Shown here piece by piece: positions 16,449 through 24,904 of a DNA stretch of 57,807 nucleotides (positions within the stretch are counted from its first letter, which is position 1; every line of letters starts with the position of its first letter). The notes under the pieces were generated by a model that was not told the DNA's origin, did not search any database, and saw only the letters and a program-made list of their open reading frames with translations. The stretch comes from an uncultured Clostridia bacterium. GTDB lineage: Bacteria; Bacillota; Clostridia; Oscillospirales; Ruminococcaceae. The DNA lies in NCBI GenBank assembly GCA_947383835.1, contig CANDEV010000015.1, positions 1-57,807 on the forward strand, in the 5' to 3' direction. The position numbers and the translations under genes are program-made.

Positions 16449-19163
16449 ATGATAGAAAGATTTCTTTTGACAGGCGAAAAGTGGGGCTTTCTGCTAAGCG
16501 AAAAAGCGCCCGATATAAATGCCGATATAAATGATACTATACGTCTGCCCTCAACGGTGCAGCAAATGAAAAAAACACCCCTGACCGATGAAAGAAGCGA
16601 CGGCTTTTTAACTGATCCTTACCGCTTTGAGGGGTACGCGCTTTACGAGCGCACCGTGAATTTTACACCGAAAAATGCTGACTGCGACGTATTCCTTGTT
16701 ATGGAACGCACCCGCACCACCTCTCTTTGGATAGACGGAAAACAGGTCGGTACACAAAACAGCCTGTGCGCGCCGCACAGATACAATGTTACCGGCTTTT
16801 TTAAATTCGGCGTACCCGTCAAAATAACGATTATAGCGGACAACGTTTCCTGCCCTGTGCCCGGCGGACACATGACCTCTCAGGACACCCAGACCAACTG
16901 GCTTGGCATCACGGGAGAAATTTACCTTGAATGCAGGAGCCGTGTGCGGTATGAAAATATAAAAATTTTCCCCGACCCCGAAAAAAGCAGCGTAACCGTC
17001 CGCGGTGAAATTATCGGCGGAGACAGCATTGAGCTTACCGCAGAGGTGAACGGCTTCGGCAGCAAGACAGCCGCTCTTACAAAAGAAAATCCGACCTTTG
17101 TATACGAAATGCCGGGCGCAAAGCTTTGGAACGAGCATGAACCCAATACATACATCATGAAAATTTCCTGCGGCGGGGACACCGAAAAAATCTCCTTCGG
17201 CATGAGAAAATTTGAAACAAGTGGTAAGGATTTTCTTCTCAACGGCGAGAAAATTTTCCTGCGCGGCAAGCATGACGGAATGATATTCCCTATGACCGGG
17301 GCTGCTCCCACGGACGTCGAAAGCTGGGTAAAGATACTGAAAACCGCAAAATCTCACGGCATAAACCACTACCGTTTTCACACCTGCTGTCCCCCCGAAG
17401 CGGCTTTTGAGGCTGCCGACCGCGTGGGTATCTACATGGAGCCCGAGCTGCCATTCTGGGGTACGGTGGAGGACGAGCTTACCGACGGGCAGAAATATCT
17501 TATCGGCGAGGGCTTTAAAATTCTTGACAGCTTCGGCAACCACCCCTCGTTTTTCGCACTTTCCCTCGGCAACGAGCTTTGGGGCAGCAAGGAGCGCCTA
17601 AACACAATTTTGGGGGACTATAAAAAATACGACCCCCGACCGCTGTACACACAAGGCTCAAACAACTTCCAGTTTTATCCTTGCATACTTGAAAACGACG
17701 ACTTTTTCGTGGGTGTACGCTTTTCAAGGGAGCGGCTTTTCCGAGGCTCCTACGCAATGTGCGACGCGCCCTTGGGACACATTCAGACGGACGCTCCCAA
17801 CTCGGACTATACATATGACGAACATATCAAACCAAGCTCCGTAAGCGGCGAGACCTCCGCAGGCGGCACTATCGAAATTCAGTACGGCACAGGCGTAAAA
17901 ACCGTCTCCGTGGACAATTCCTCAGGGGAGCTTGTTTCAAACGTCCCCGTGGTCTCCCACGAGGTTGGACAGTATTTTATGTACCCCGATTACGGCGAGA
18001 TAGAGCAGTACACAGGCGTACTGAAGCCGTATAATTTGGAAATTTTCCGTGAACGTCTCGAAAAGGCAGGACTTGCTCACCTTGCGGACAAATACTTCCG
18101 AGCATCGGGACGTTTCGCTGCCGAGTGCTACAAAAATGAGATAGAGACCGCTCTGCGCTCAAAGGAGCTTTCAGGCTTCCAGCTTCTTGATATTCAGGAT
18201 TTCACGGGACAGGGCACGGCTCTTGTTGGAATACTCAATTCCTTTATGGAGAGCAAAGGCGTTATAACCGCTATCGAATGGCGGAACTTCTGCTCCGACA
18301 GGGTGCTGCTCGGCTGTCTTTCCAAGTTTGTTTTTGAGGCGGGGGAAACCGTCAGCATGGGCGTTAAGCTTTACAATTACGCCGATCGGGCGGACGTTGA
18401 CCCGACCGTTACGGTAAAGCTTTCCGTAAACGGCGAGACAGTCTGCGAACAGGATATTTCCGCTGAGGGCAGCTTTAAAGGCGGCGTTTTCGATTTAGGT
18501 ACAGCGGAGCTTGTTATGCCGAATATTGAAACCGCTGAAAAGGTCGTACTGAATTTAAGCTGTAAGGATATTTGCAACAAATATATACTGTGGGTATATC
18601 CAAATGCTTCGCTGAATTTTTCCGCGGCTGCTGATTGGAGCACCGCAAAGGCAGAGCTTTCTGAGGGAAAATCTGTACTGTTTATTCCGAAAAATCTAAA
18701 CGAGGAAAATTCCGTGGAGGGCTTCTACTGCACCGATTTCTGGAATTACCCCATGTTCCGCTCAATTTCCGAAAGCATGAAAAAGCCTGTACCTGTTGGT
18801 ACGCTTGGGCTTCTCATAGACAAAAAGCACCCTGCACTAAAAGGCTTCCCAACAGAAAGCTACTCAACCGCAGCGTGGTATGATATTGTAAGCTGCTCAA
18901 GGACGGCAATTCTCGACGGCACGGGAATTGAACCGATAGTCCGCACAATTGACAACTGCGAGAGAAATCACAGCCTCGGCACAATATTCGAAGTGAAATC
19001 CGGAGGCGGAAAGCTCCTTGTCTGCACCGCGGCTCTGGACGAGAATACAAATTCCCTGCCCTGCCGGGCTTTACTGAAAAGCCTGACAGAATATGTTTCC
19101 TCCGAAAAATTTGAGCCTTCTCAAACCGTTGATATTGAGACATTGGACGTACTTTTCGGATAA
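16449..19163 (+). CDS. Glycoside hydrolase family 2 protein
   Basis: A 904-aa enzyme with GH2 architecture: an N-terminal jelly-roll sugar-binding domain (about 60-170), an immunoglobulin-like domain (about 175-255), then a TIM barrel. FLLNGEKIFLRGKHD (262-276) and the acid/base glutamate Glu-376 in SLGNELWG are visible. The nucleophile should lie near VSHEVGQYFMYPDYG, about residue 503. A C-terminal domain continues to the end. No signal peptide, so it acts on imported glycans. Exact specificity (galactosidase, glucuronidase, mannosidase) cannot be read from sequence alone. AAAGGG precedes the ATG. Confidence 0.85.
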   Translation: MIERFLLTGEKWGFLLSEKAPDINADINDTIRLPSTVQQMKKTPLTDERSDGFLTDPYRFEGYALYERTVNFTPKNADCDVFLVMERTRTTSLWIDGKQVGTQNSLCAPHRYNVTGFFKFGVPVKITIIADNVSCPVPGGHMTSQDTQTNWLGITGEIYLECRSRVRYENIKIFPDPEKSSVTVRGEIIGGDSIELTAEVNGFGSKTAALTKENPTFVYEMPGAKLWNEHEPNTYIMKISCGGDTEKISFGMRKFETSGKDFLLNGEKIFLRGKHDGMIFPMTGAAPTDVESWVKILKTAKSHGINHYRFHTCCPPEAAFEAADRVGIYMEPELPFWGTVEDELTDGQKYLIGEGFKILDSFGNHPSFFALSLGNELWGSKERLNTILGDYKKYDPRPLYTQGSNNFQFYPCILENDDFFVGVRFSRERLFRGSYAMCDAPLGHIQTDAPNSDYTYDEHIKPSSVSGETSAGGTIEIQYGTGVKTVSVDNSSGELVSNVPVVSHEVGQYFMYPDYGEIEQYTGVLKPYNLEIFRERLEKAGLAHLADKYFRASGRFAAECYKNEIETALRSKELSGFQLLDIQDFTGQGTALVGILNSFMESKGVITAIEWRNFCSDRVLLGCLSKFVFEAGETVSMGVKLYNYADRADVDPTVTVKLSVNGETVCEQDISAEGSFKGGVFDLGTAELVMPNIETAEKVVLNLSCKDICNKYILWVYPNASLNFSAAADWSTAKAELSEGKSVLFIPKNLNEENSVEGFYCTDFWNYPMFRSISESMKKPVPVGTLGLLIDKKHPALKGFPTESYSTAAWYDIVSCSRTAILDGTGIEPIVRTIDNCERNHSLGTIFEVKSGGGKLLVCTAALDENTNSLPCRALLKSLTEYVSSEKFEPSQTVDIETLDVLFG

Positions 19164-19196
19164 ATACCGCTGAATGGCAGAAAAAAGGAGAGATTT

Positions 19197-20084
19197 ATGA
19201 CTTTAAAAGACCTTTACGACCTTACCGAAAATATGCTTTTGGCAGCAGGCGTCGAGACTCACAGGTTTGATACTGACTGTCTTTTTGAAGATATTCTGAA
19301 CGCGGACAAGGTTACGCTTACGCTGCAAGGCGATAATGAAGTCCCCGAAGCTGACGCGGACAGGCTTATGTCCGCTGCGGAAAAACGCTGCTGCGGACAG
19401 CCTTTGCAGTATATTCTCGGCAGGTGGGAATTTTTCGGCAGACCCTTTTATGTCGGCGAGGGAGTTTTGATACCCCGTCCCGACACTGAAGTCCTTGTGG
19501 AAAAAATCCTCGAACACTTCAAAGCGACGGGAAATTTTTCCCCCGAAATATGCGACCTTTGCAGCGGTACGGGCTGTATTGCGGTAACTCTGAAAAAGGA
19601 ATTACCCAACGCGGCTGTCCATGCTGTGGAATTGTCCTCCGAGGCGATGCCCTACCTTATAAAAAATATCCGTCTCAACGAGGCGGACGTAAAGATCATC
19701 AAGGGGGACGTTACCGACAGTCTGCTTATTGAAAATTTTGCCGACCCCGATGATATTGGCGAGTACCGAAAGATCGACGCTGTTGTCTCCAACCCGCCCT
19801 ACCTTACCGACAAGGAAATGGGTGAGCTTTCCAAGGAAGTAAAGTGCGAGCCGGAGCTTGCCCTGCGGGGCGGTGCGGACGGACTAAAATTCTACCGAAT
19901 AATTTCCTGCCTGTGGCGCGAAATTTTAAAGGACGGCGGACTTATCGCCTTTGAAATAGGCTGGGAGCAGGGTGCGGCGGTAAAAGATATTCTTGAAAAA
20001 AGCGGCTATGAAAACGTGACTGTCCACAAGGATTACGCAGGAAACGACCGCGTTGTTACATCTATAAAAAAGGCGGAGAATTAA
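19197..20084 (+). CDS. prmC: Release-factor glutamine methyltransferase
   Basis: A 295-aa class I methyltransferase that N5-methylates the GGQ glutamine of translation release factors. It has the conserved GQPLQYILG (67-75), the SAM loop DLCSGTGCIAV (120-130) and the catalytic NPPYL (199-203). AAGGAGA precedes the ATG. The stop codon lies in the loop of a strong terminator hairpin. Confidence 0.95.
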   Translation: MTLKDLYDLTENMLLAAGVETHRFDTDCLFEDILNADKVTLTLQGDNEVPEADADRLMSAAEKRCCGQPLQYILGRWEFFGRPFYVGEGVLIPRPDTEVLVEKILEHFKATGNFSPEICDLCSGTGCIAVTLKKELPNAAVHAVELSSEAMPYLIKNIRLNEADVKIIKGDVTDSLLIENFADPDDIGEYRKIDAVVSNPPYLTDKEMGELSKEVKCEPELALRGGADGLKFYRIISCLWREILKDGGLIAFEIGWEQGAAVKDILEKSGYENVTVHKDYAGNDRVVTSIKKAEN

Positions 20085-20104
20085 ATTCTCCGCCTTTTTA
20101 TTAA
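20064..20104. terminator. Strong bidirectional terminator
   Basis: A perfect stem of about 16 bp, AAAAAGGCGGAGAATT against AATTCTCCGCCTTTTT, encloses the prmC stop codon. T-runs appear on both strands, so it can end prmC and also glgP transcription. The interval to 20219 contains a smaller CCCCTTGATAGGGG hairpin and nothing else I recognise. Confidence 0.88.
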
Positions 20105-20219
20105 ACCTATATTGTATCTCACCCACCCCTTGATAGGGGCTTTGCAAACATACAGTCCGCCGTATTTAACTGTGGGGTAGAACAGGGGTCAAGACTCAGC
20201 CTTGGCGGGGCGTTTCCCG

Positions 20220-22619
20220 CTACTTTAATTTCCAGATGTCACGCGCGTAGTCCTCAACAGAACGGTCTGCCGAGAATATTCCCGCGCCTGCAATGTTGTG
20301 CAGGGACATCTTGTTCCACTTTTCGGGATTTTTATAGCATTCCGAAGCGTACTGCTGAGCGCTCTGATATGCGTCAAAATCAGCAAGAACCATATACGGA
20401 TCCTTGAATTTAAGAGAATTTGCAACCTCTTCAAAGTTACAGTTGTTAATGCCGTGGTACATCTTATTTATCGCCTTGCTGATAACCTCGTTGTTATGGC
20501 AGTACTCCTCGGGATTATAGCCCTGCGCCTGCTTTGCAAGAACTTCGTCAGCGGTCATACCGAAAATAAATATGTTGTCAATGCCGACCTGATCCTTGAT
20601 CTCGATGTTTGCGCCGTCAAGAGTACCCAATGTCAGCGCGCCGTTAAGCATAAGCTTCATGTTGCCCGTACCCGAAGCCTCCTTGCCCGCAAGTGATATC
20701 TGCTCGGAAATTTCCGCCGCAGGCATAAGCAGCTCGGAAAGGGACACGCGGTAGTCCTCTAAGAAAAATACCTGAAGCTTCTTGCTGATCTTCGGATTTT
20801 TCTTTATCTCCTCGCCCAAAGCCCAGATCATCTTGATTATCTGCTTTGCAAGGTAATATCCGGGAGCAGCCTTTGCCGCAAAGATATATGTCTTGGGAAC
20901 AAAATCCGCGTCGGGGTTTTCCAGCAGCATATTGTATTCGGAAATAATATTCAGTACGTTAAGGTGCTGTCTCTTGTACTCGTGCAAACGCTTTACCTGC
21001 ACGTCGAAAATACCCTCGGTGTTAAGGACGATACCGAAATTACTCTTAACGTATTTCGCAAAACGCTCCTTGTTCTGCTGCTTGATATCGCCGAGACGTT
21101 TAATAACTTCCGCGTCGTTTTCAAACTTGTTGAAGTTGATAAGCTCGCCCGCATTCTTCTTGAAGCCGTCGCCGATAGTGTCCTCCAAAAGCTTCGTAAG
21201 ACCTAAGTTGGACTGGAGCAGCCACCTTCTGTATGCGATACCGTTAGTAACGTTCTTGAATTTGTGAGGAGTGTCCGCATACTCGTTCTTGAAAACGTCG
21301 TCCTTGATAATATCGGAGTGAAGCTTCGACACACCGTTTACGCTGTGAGAAGCGCATACGCAGAGCAGAGCCATGTGTATCTGGTTGTTCTGAATAATGG
21401 ACATCTTTGTAACCTTTGCGCTGTCGCCCAAACGCTCCATAAGGTCAGCGCAGTAACGGTTGTTTATCTCAACAATAATTGAGAAAATACGCGGGATTAT
21501 CTGCTTTACAAGGTTAAGATCCCACTTTTCCAAAGCCTCCGCAAGAACGGTGTGGTTTGTGTACGCAAATGTGTTTGTAACGATATGCCATGACTTTGTC
21601 CAGCTGTAGCCGCAGTCGTCCAGCAAAATCCTCATAAGCTCCGGAATAGCAAGAGTGGGGTGTGTATCGTTTATATGAATAGCAACCTTTTCATGGAGGT
21701 TATCGAGAGTTCCGTAAACCTTCATGTGACGGTCAACAATATCTCCAACCGAAGCGGCGCACATAAAGTACTGCTGACGGAGGCGGAGGCTCTTACCCTC
21801 AAGGTGGTTATCGTTGGGGTACAGAACCTTTGAGATAGCCTGTGCAACGGTGTTTTGGCTCAAAGCCTGTGCATAATCGCCCTGATTGAATTTGTCCATA
21901 TCAAATGAGGGGGCTTTTGCCTGCCACAGTCTCAATACCGAAACAGCGTTGTTGCCGTAGCCGGGAACATACATATCATAAGGCACAGCCTGAACTGTAT
22001 TGTAGTTGGTGTATGAAACATAGTGATACTTTTCGTCCCAGTACTCGTTAAGCTCGCCGTCAAAGTGTACCTCGATAGTTTTATCGGTTTTCGGCACAAG
22101 CCAACTGTCTCCGCCGGGGAGCCAGTTATCGGGAAGCTCCGTCTGCCAGCCGTCCTCGATCTTCTGCTTGAAAATGCCGTACTCGTAACAGATAGAATAA
22201 CCCATTGCAGGATAACCGTCCGTAGCAAGACCGTCCAGATAGCAAGCCGCAAGACGACCCAAGCCGCCGTTGCCGAGACCCGCGTCAGGCTCGTACTCGT
22301 AAATTCTTTCAATATTTACGTCCCACTTTTTAAAGACCTCTTCCACCATTTCGTTGATGTTAAGGTTAAACAGACTCGTTTTAAGAGAACGTCCCATAAG
22401 AAATTCCATTGAGAGGTAATATACCTCTTTTCTTCCTGCAGATTGGTTTTGAGTGCGGAATTTACGGCGTCTCTCACGAAGTATGTTTACCACGACCGCG
22501 GACAGTGCCTTATAAAACTGCTTGTCTGAAGCGTCCACCGGGGTAACGTTGAACTCGATCTGAAGCTCATTGCGAAGCCTTTCCTCAAAATCCTCTTTGC
22601 TGATCACGTTATTTATCAT
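20220..22619 (-). CDS. glgP: Glycogen/maltodextrin phosphorylase
   Basis: A 799-aa GT35 phosphorylase releasing glucose-1-phosphate from alpha-1,4-glucans. The pyridoxal-phosphate lysine Lys-655 lies in EASGTGNMK, followed by LNGALTLGTLDGANIEI. The active-site region DAGLGNGGLGRLAACYLD is near residues 100-120. Full family length. GGAGAA precedes the ATG. It is monocistronic, convergent with prmC, with its own promoter. Confidence 0.96.
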   Translation of the reverse strand: MINNVISKEDFEERLRNELQIEFNVTPVDASDKQFYKALSAVVVNILRERRRKFRTQNQSAGRKEVYYLSMEFLMGRSLKTSLFNLNINEMVEEVFKKWDVNIERIYEYEPDAGLGNGGLGRLAACYLDGLATDGYPAMGYSICYEYGIFKQKIEDGWQTELPDNWLPGGDSWLVPKTDKTIEVHFDGELNEYWDEKYHYVSYTNYNTVQAVPYDMYVPGYGNNAVSVLRLWQAKAPSFDMDKFNQGDYAQALSQNTVAQAISKVLYPNDNHLEGKSLRLRQQYFMCAASVGDIVDRHMKVYGTLDNLHEKVAIHINDTHPTLAIPELMRILLDDCGYSWTKSWHIVTNTFAYTNHTVLAEALEKWDLNLVKQIIPRIFSIIVEINNRYCADLMERLGDSAKVTKMSIIQNNQIHMALLCVCASHSVNGVSKLHSDIIKDDVFKNEYADTPHKFKNVTNGIAYRRWLLQSNLGLTKLLEDTIGDGFKKNAGELINFNKFENDAEVIKRLGDIKQQNKERFAKYVKSNFGIVLNTEGIFDVQVKRLHEYKRQHLNVLNIISEYNMLLENPDADFVPKTYIFAAKAAPGYYLAKQIIKMIWALGEEIKKNPKISKKLQVFFLEDYRVSLSELLMPAAEISEQISLAGKEASGTGNMKLMLNGALTLGTLDGANIEIKDQVGIDNIFIFGMTADEVLAKQAQGYNPEEYCHNNEVISKAINKMYHGINNCNFEEVANSLKFKDPYMVLADFDAYQSAQQYASECYKNPEKWNKMSLHNIAGAGIFSADRSVEDYARDIWKLK

Positions 22620-22688
22620 TTTTTATCTTCTCCATTCTGTATATTTACGCTTGCTGTCTCCAACTTGAGTTTATAAAAATACAGTATA

Positions 22689-22717
22689 ATTATACCTTAT
22701 TTTCCGTCATTTTACAA
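22689..22717 (-). promoter_or_regulatory. glgP promoter
   Basis: On the minus strand TTGTAA (22712-22717), a 17-base spacer and TATAAT (22689-22694), about 70 bases before the glgP start. Confidence 0.65.
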
Positions 22718-22809
22718 GTGTAATATTATACAAAATTACCATTGTTTCAATAAGCCGCATATAAAATTATTACAATTTTCATTCCGTATTTTATTGATGT
22801 TGCCCAAAA

Positions 22810-22853
22810 CAAAACAAGATATGCAGGCATAAGACCCGCATATCTTGTTTTTG
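22810..22853 (-). terminator. Terminator of the transporter operon
   Basis: A stem of about 14 bp (AAAACAAGATATGC with GCATATCTTGTTTT) ends in a T-run, 20 bases after the last permease gene. Confidence 0.85.
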
Positions 22854-22873
22854 ATAATATTTTTTTCTTGGGA

Positions 22874-23962
22874 TCACATACCGGTAAGACCGGAACGTGC
22901 AATACCCTCCGTAAAGTTCTTCTGCAAGCAGATATACAGAACTAGGATAGGCAGTATCGAAATAAGACAGCCCGCTTCCATCCATACGATAAGCTCGCGG
23001 ATATTTACCTGAACGTTTCCTCCGTCAAAGATAAGACGTGTTAAGTTGGCGTCGAGGTTTTTAAGCTTAAGGGCAATCGTCTGATTGTCGATAAAGAACG
23101 ACGTACTTACATAATAATCGTTCCAGTACCAAACGATAGAGAACAGGAATACTGTGAGGAAGGTTGCTCCTGCGTTGGGGACCATTACTCTTACGAATGT
23201 TGTAAGAGGCGAGCAGCCGTCGAGTGCAGCAGCGTCCTCAAGCTCCTTGGGGAGACCCCTGAAAGACTGTCTGAACAGGTAGATGAACAGTCCCGCTCTA
23301 AGTCCGTTTGCTGTCAGCGCAGGAAGATACATTGTAACGCCTGTATCTATAAAGCTGATAGCTTCTTTACCCATTAAGCCTAAAATTCCGAACGGGTCAA
23401 AATAACGGAAGAACATATACTGGGGAATAAGTATGATCTGGGGCGGTACAAGGATCATCATGATGACCACAAAGAACAGAATGTTCTTGCCCTTGAAGTT
23501 ATACCGCGCAAAGCCGTAGCCCGTTACCGCGGTTGTAACTACCTGTACCAGCGAGCAGCCGATATTCAGCACAAGCGTTGTGCCGAGAGTTTTCCAGAAG
23601 TCCATAGCAACGATAGCGTCCTTTATGTTGGACATTGTTATGTGCTTCGGTATCCACATTATGGTAGGATCGTTCATGTCCGCTCTGGGACGGAATGCTG
23701 CCGAGATCATATACAGCAGAGGGTAAAGGATAATGAAGCAAAGTCCGAAAACTATCAAGGCTCTGAATACGGGCCATACTGCGTCGGTAAACTGCTTCCG
23801 CCTTAAATATCTCTGCTCCGCGGGAGTGAGGCACTCCATTCTTTTCTTGAAGCGCTCCCTTTTCTCCTTGCGGGACATCTTGGGTTCCTTTGGTGGTTTC
23901 TCCGCCTTACGCTTTGCCATGAAGTCGGAGATAGGATTTTTCTTTGCTATTGTATCAGCCAT
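22874..23962 (-). CDS. Carbohydrate ABC transporter permease, MalG type (pair 2)
   Basis: A 362-aa inner-membrane permease. An unusually long basic cytosolic N-terminus (about 60 residues rich in Lys, Glu, Arg) precedes six transmembrane segments. The EAA loop contacting the ATPase reads LEDAAALDGCSPLTTFVRVM. It is the last gene of the eight-gene minus-strand operon, paired with the next gene upstream. No ATPase gene is present, so a shared MsmX-like ATPase elsewhere is expected for this transporter class. Confidence 0.88.
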   Translation of the reverse strand: MADTIAKKNPISDFMAKRKAEKPPKEPKMSRKEKRERFKKRMECLTPAEQRYLRRKQFTDAVWPVFRALIVFGLCFIILYPLLYMISAAFRPRADMNDPTIMWIPKHITMSNIKDAIVAMDFWKTLGTTLVLNIGCSLVQVVTTAVTGYGFARYNFKGKNILFFVVIMMILVPPQIILIPQYMFFRYFDPFGILGLMGKEAISFIDTGVTMYLPALTANGLRAGLFIYLFRQSFRGLPKELEDAAALDGCSPLTTFVRVMVPNAGATFLTVFLFSIVWYWNDYYVSTSFFIDNQTIALKLKNLDANLTRLIFDGGNVQVNIRELIVWMEAGCLISILPILVLYICLQKNFTEGIARSGLTGM

Positions 23963-23977
23963 TTTTCTCCGCCTCCT

Positions 23978-24904
23978 TTAATCATCGTACCAAACGAGTT
24001 TGTTCATAATTGCGAATATAATTCCCAAAACTACAAGGATAATTCCGAAGTAGCTCCACGCCATTGCCGCCGACAAGCCGTAACGCCATTCGCTTTGTAT
24101 CTCAAGCAATCGTCCCATTACTTCATTGGTCGGGTCGGTAAACGAGTCAATAACCGTATAAACAATATTTACAACGATCATAGGGGAAATGTAGGGAAGA
24201 GTGATCTTCCAGAAAAATTCCCATGAAGTCGCGCCCTCGATAGCCGCGGCTTCCTTGGCGGAGGGCGGAATGCCCTGCAATGCCGAAAGGAAAATGATTA
24301 TCTGGATACCGCATTTCCAAACAAGGTTCAGAATATCGGAGGTTATGGTCGTAAGCATTTCGGTAAACGTGTCGCCGAAGCCGTAAATTCCCACAAACTC
24401 CAGAAGCTGGTCTACCATGTCAGCCTCAAACATCGTGGAGAACTGTTCCGCGCTGCTGTTTCCGCTGGTTTCAAGGTCGCCCGTGATTATCGCGTAAACA
24501 GGACCTGTCGCAATGATAACAGGCAGGAAGAATACAGCTCTTGCAAAGGTTCTGCCTCTGAACTTCTGATTGATGATGATCGCAACAAACAGCGAGAACA
24601 CAACGATAACAGGAAGCGAAAGAGCCATGTCCTGAAGCACCTCAACAAGGTACTGTCTGAATTTCGGGTCTGTCATAAACGCGGTCTTATAGTTGAGGAA
24701 GATATTCTTTTCGCCTGTGGCGTTGTCTACCAAAGCCGTTACCGCAACCTCTCCGACCTCGGGAGCTACGCTATGGAAAGAATAGTAAAAGGACTGGAGC
24801 AGCGGTACTATAAAGAACATCAGCGCTCCTATAAACCACAGCGCGATAAAGCCGTAGCCGTAAATGCCCTTTTTCTTTTCATAAGACATATGAATTCTTT
24901 TCAT
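23978..24904 (-). CDS. Carbohydrate ABC transporter permease, MalF type (pair 2)
   Basis: A 308-aa permease with six transmembrane helices, a large extracytoplasmic loop between helices 1 and 2, and the EAA motif SAKEAAAIEGATSWEFFWKI. Its start overlaps the end of the DUF5696 gene by one base, and the partner permease follows after 15 bases. With no second binding protein nearby, pair 2 may use the operon's single binding protein or the DUF5696 protein. Confidence 0.88.
   Translation of the reverse strand: MKRIHMSYEKKKGIYGYGFIALWFIGALMFFIVPLLQSFYYSFHSVAPEVGEVAVTALVDNATGEKNIFLNYKTAFMTDPKFRQYLVEVLQDMALSLPVIVVFSLFVAIIINQKFRGRTFARAVFFLPVIIATGPVYAIITGDLETSGNSSAEQFSTMFEADMVDQLLEFVGIYGFGDTFTEMLTTITSDILNLVWKCGIQIIIFLSALQGIPPSAKEAAAIEGATSWEFFWKITLPYISPMIVVNIVYTVIDSFTDPTNEVMGRLLEIQSEWRYGLSAAMAWSYFGIILVVLGIIFAIMNKLVWYDD

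Noticed and set aside
16608..17543. Long antisense frame within the GH2 gene
   Set aside because: Mirror of GH2 codons with no independent coding evidence.
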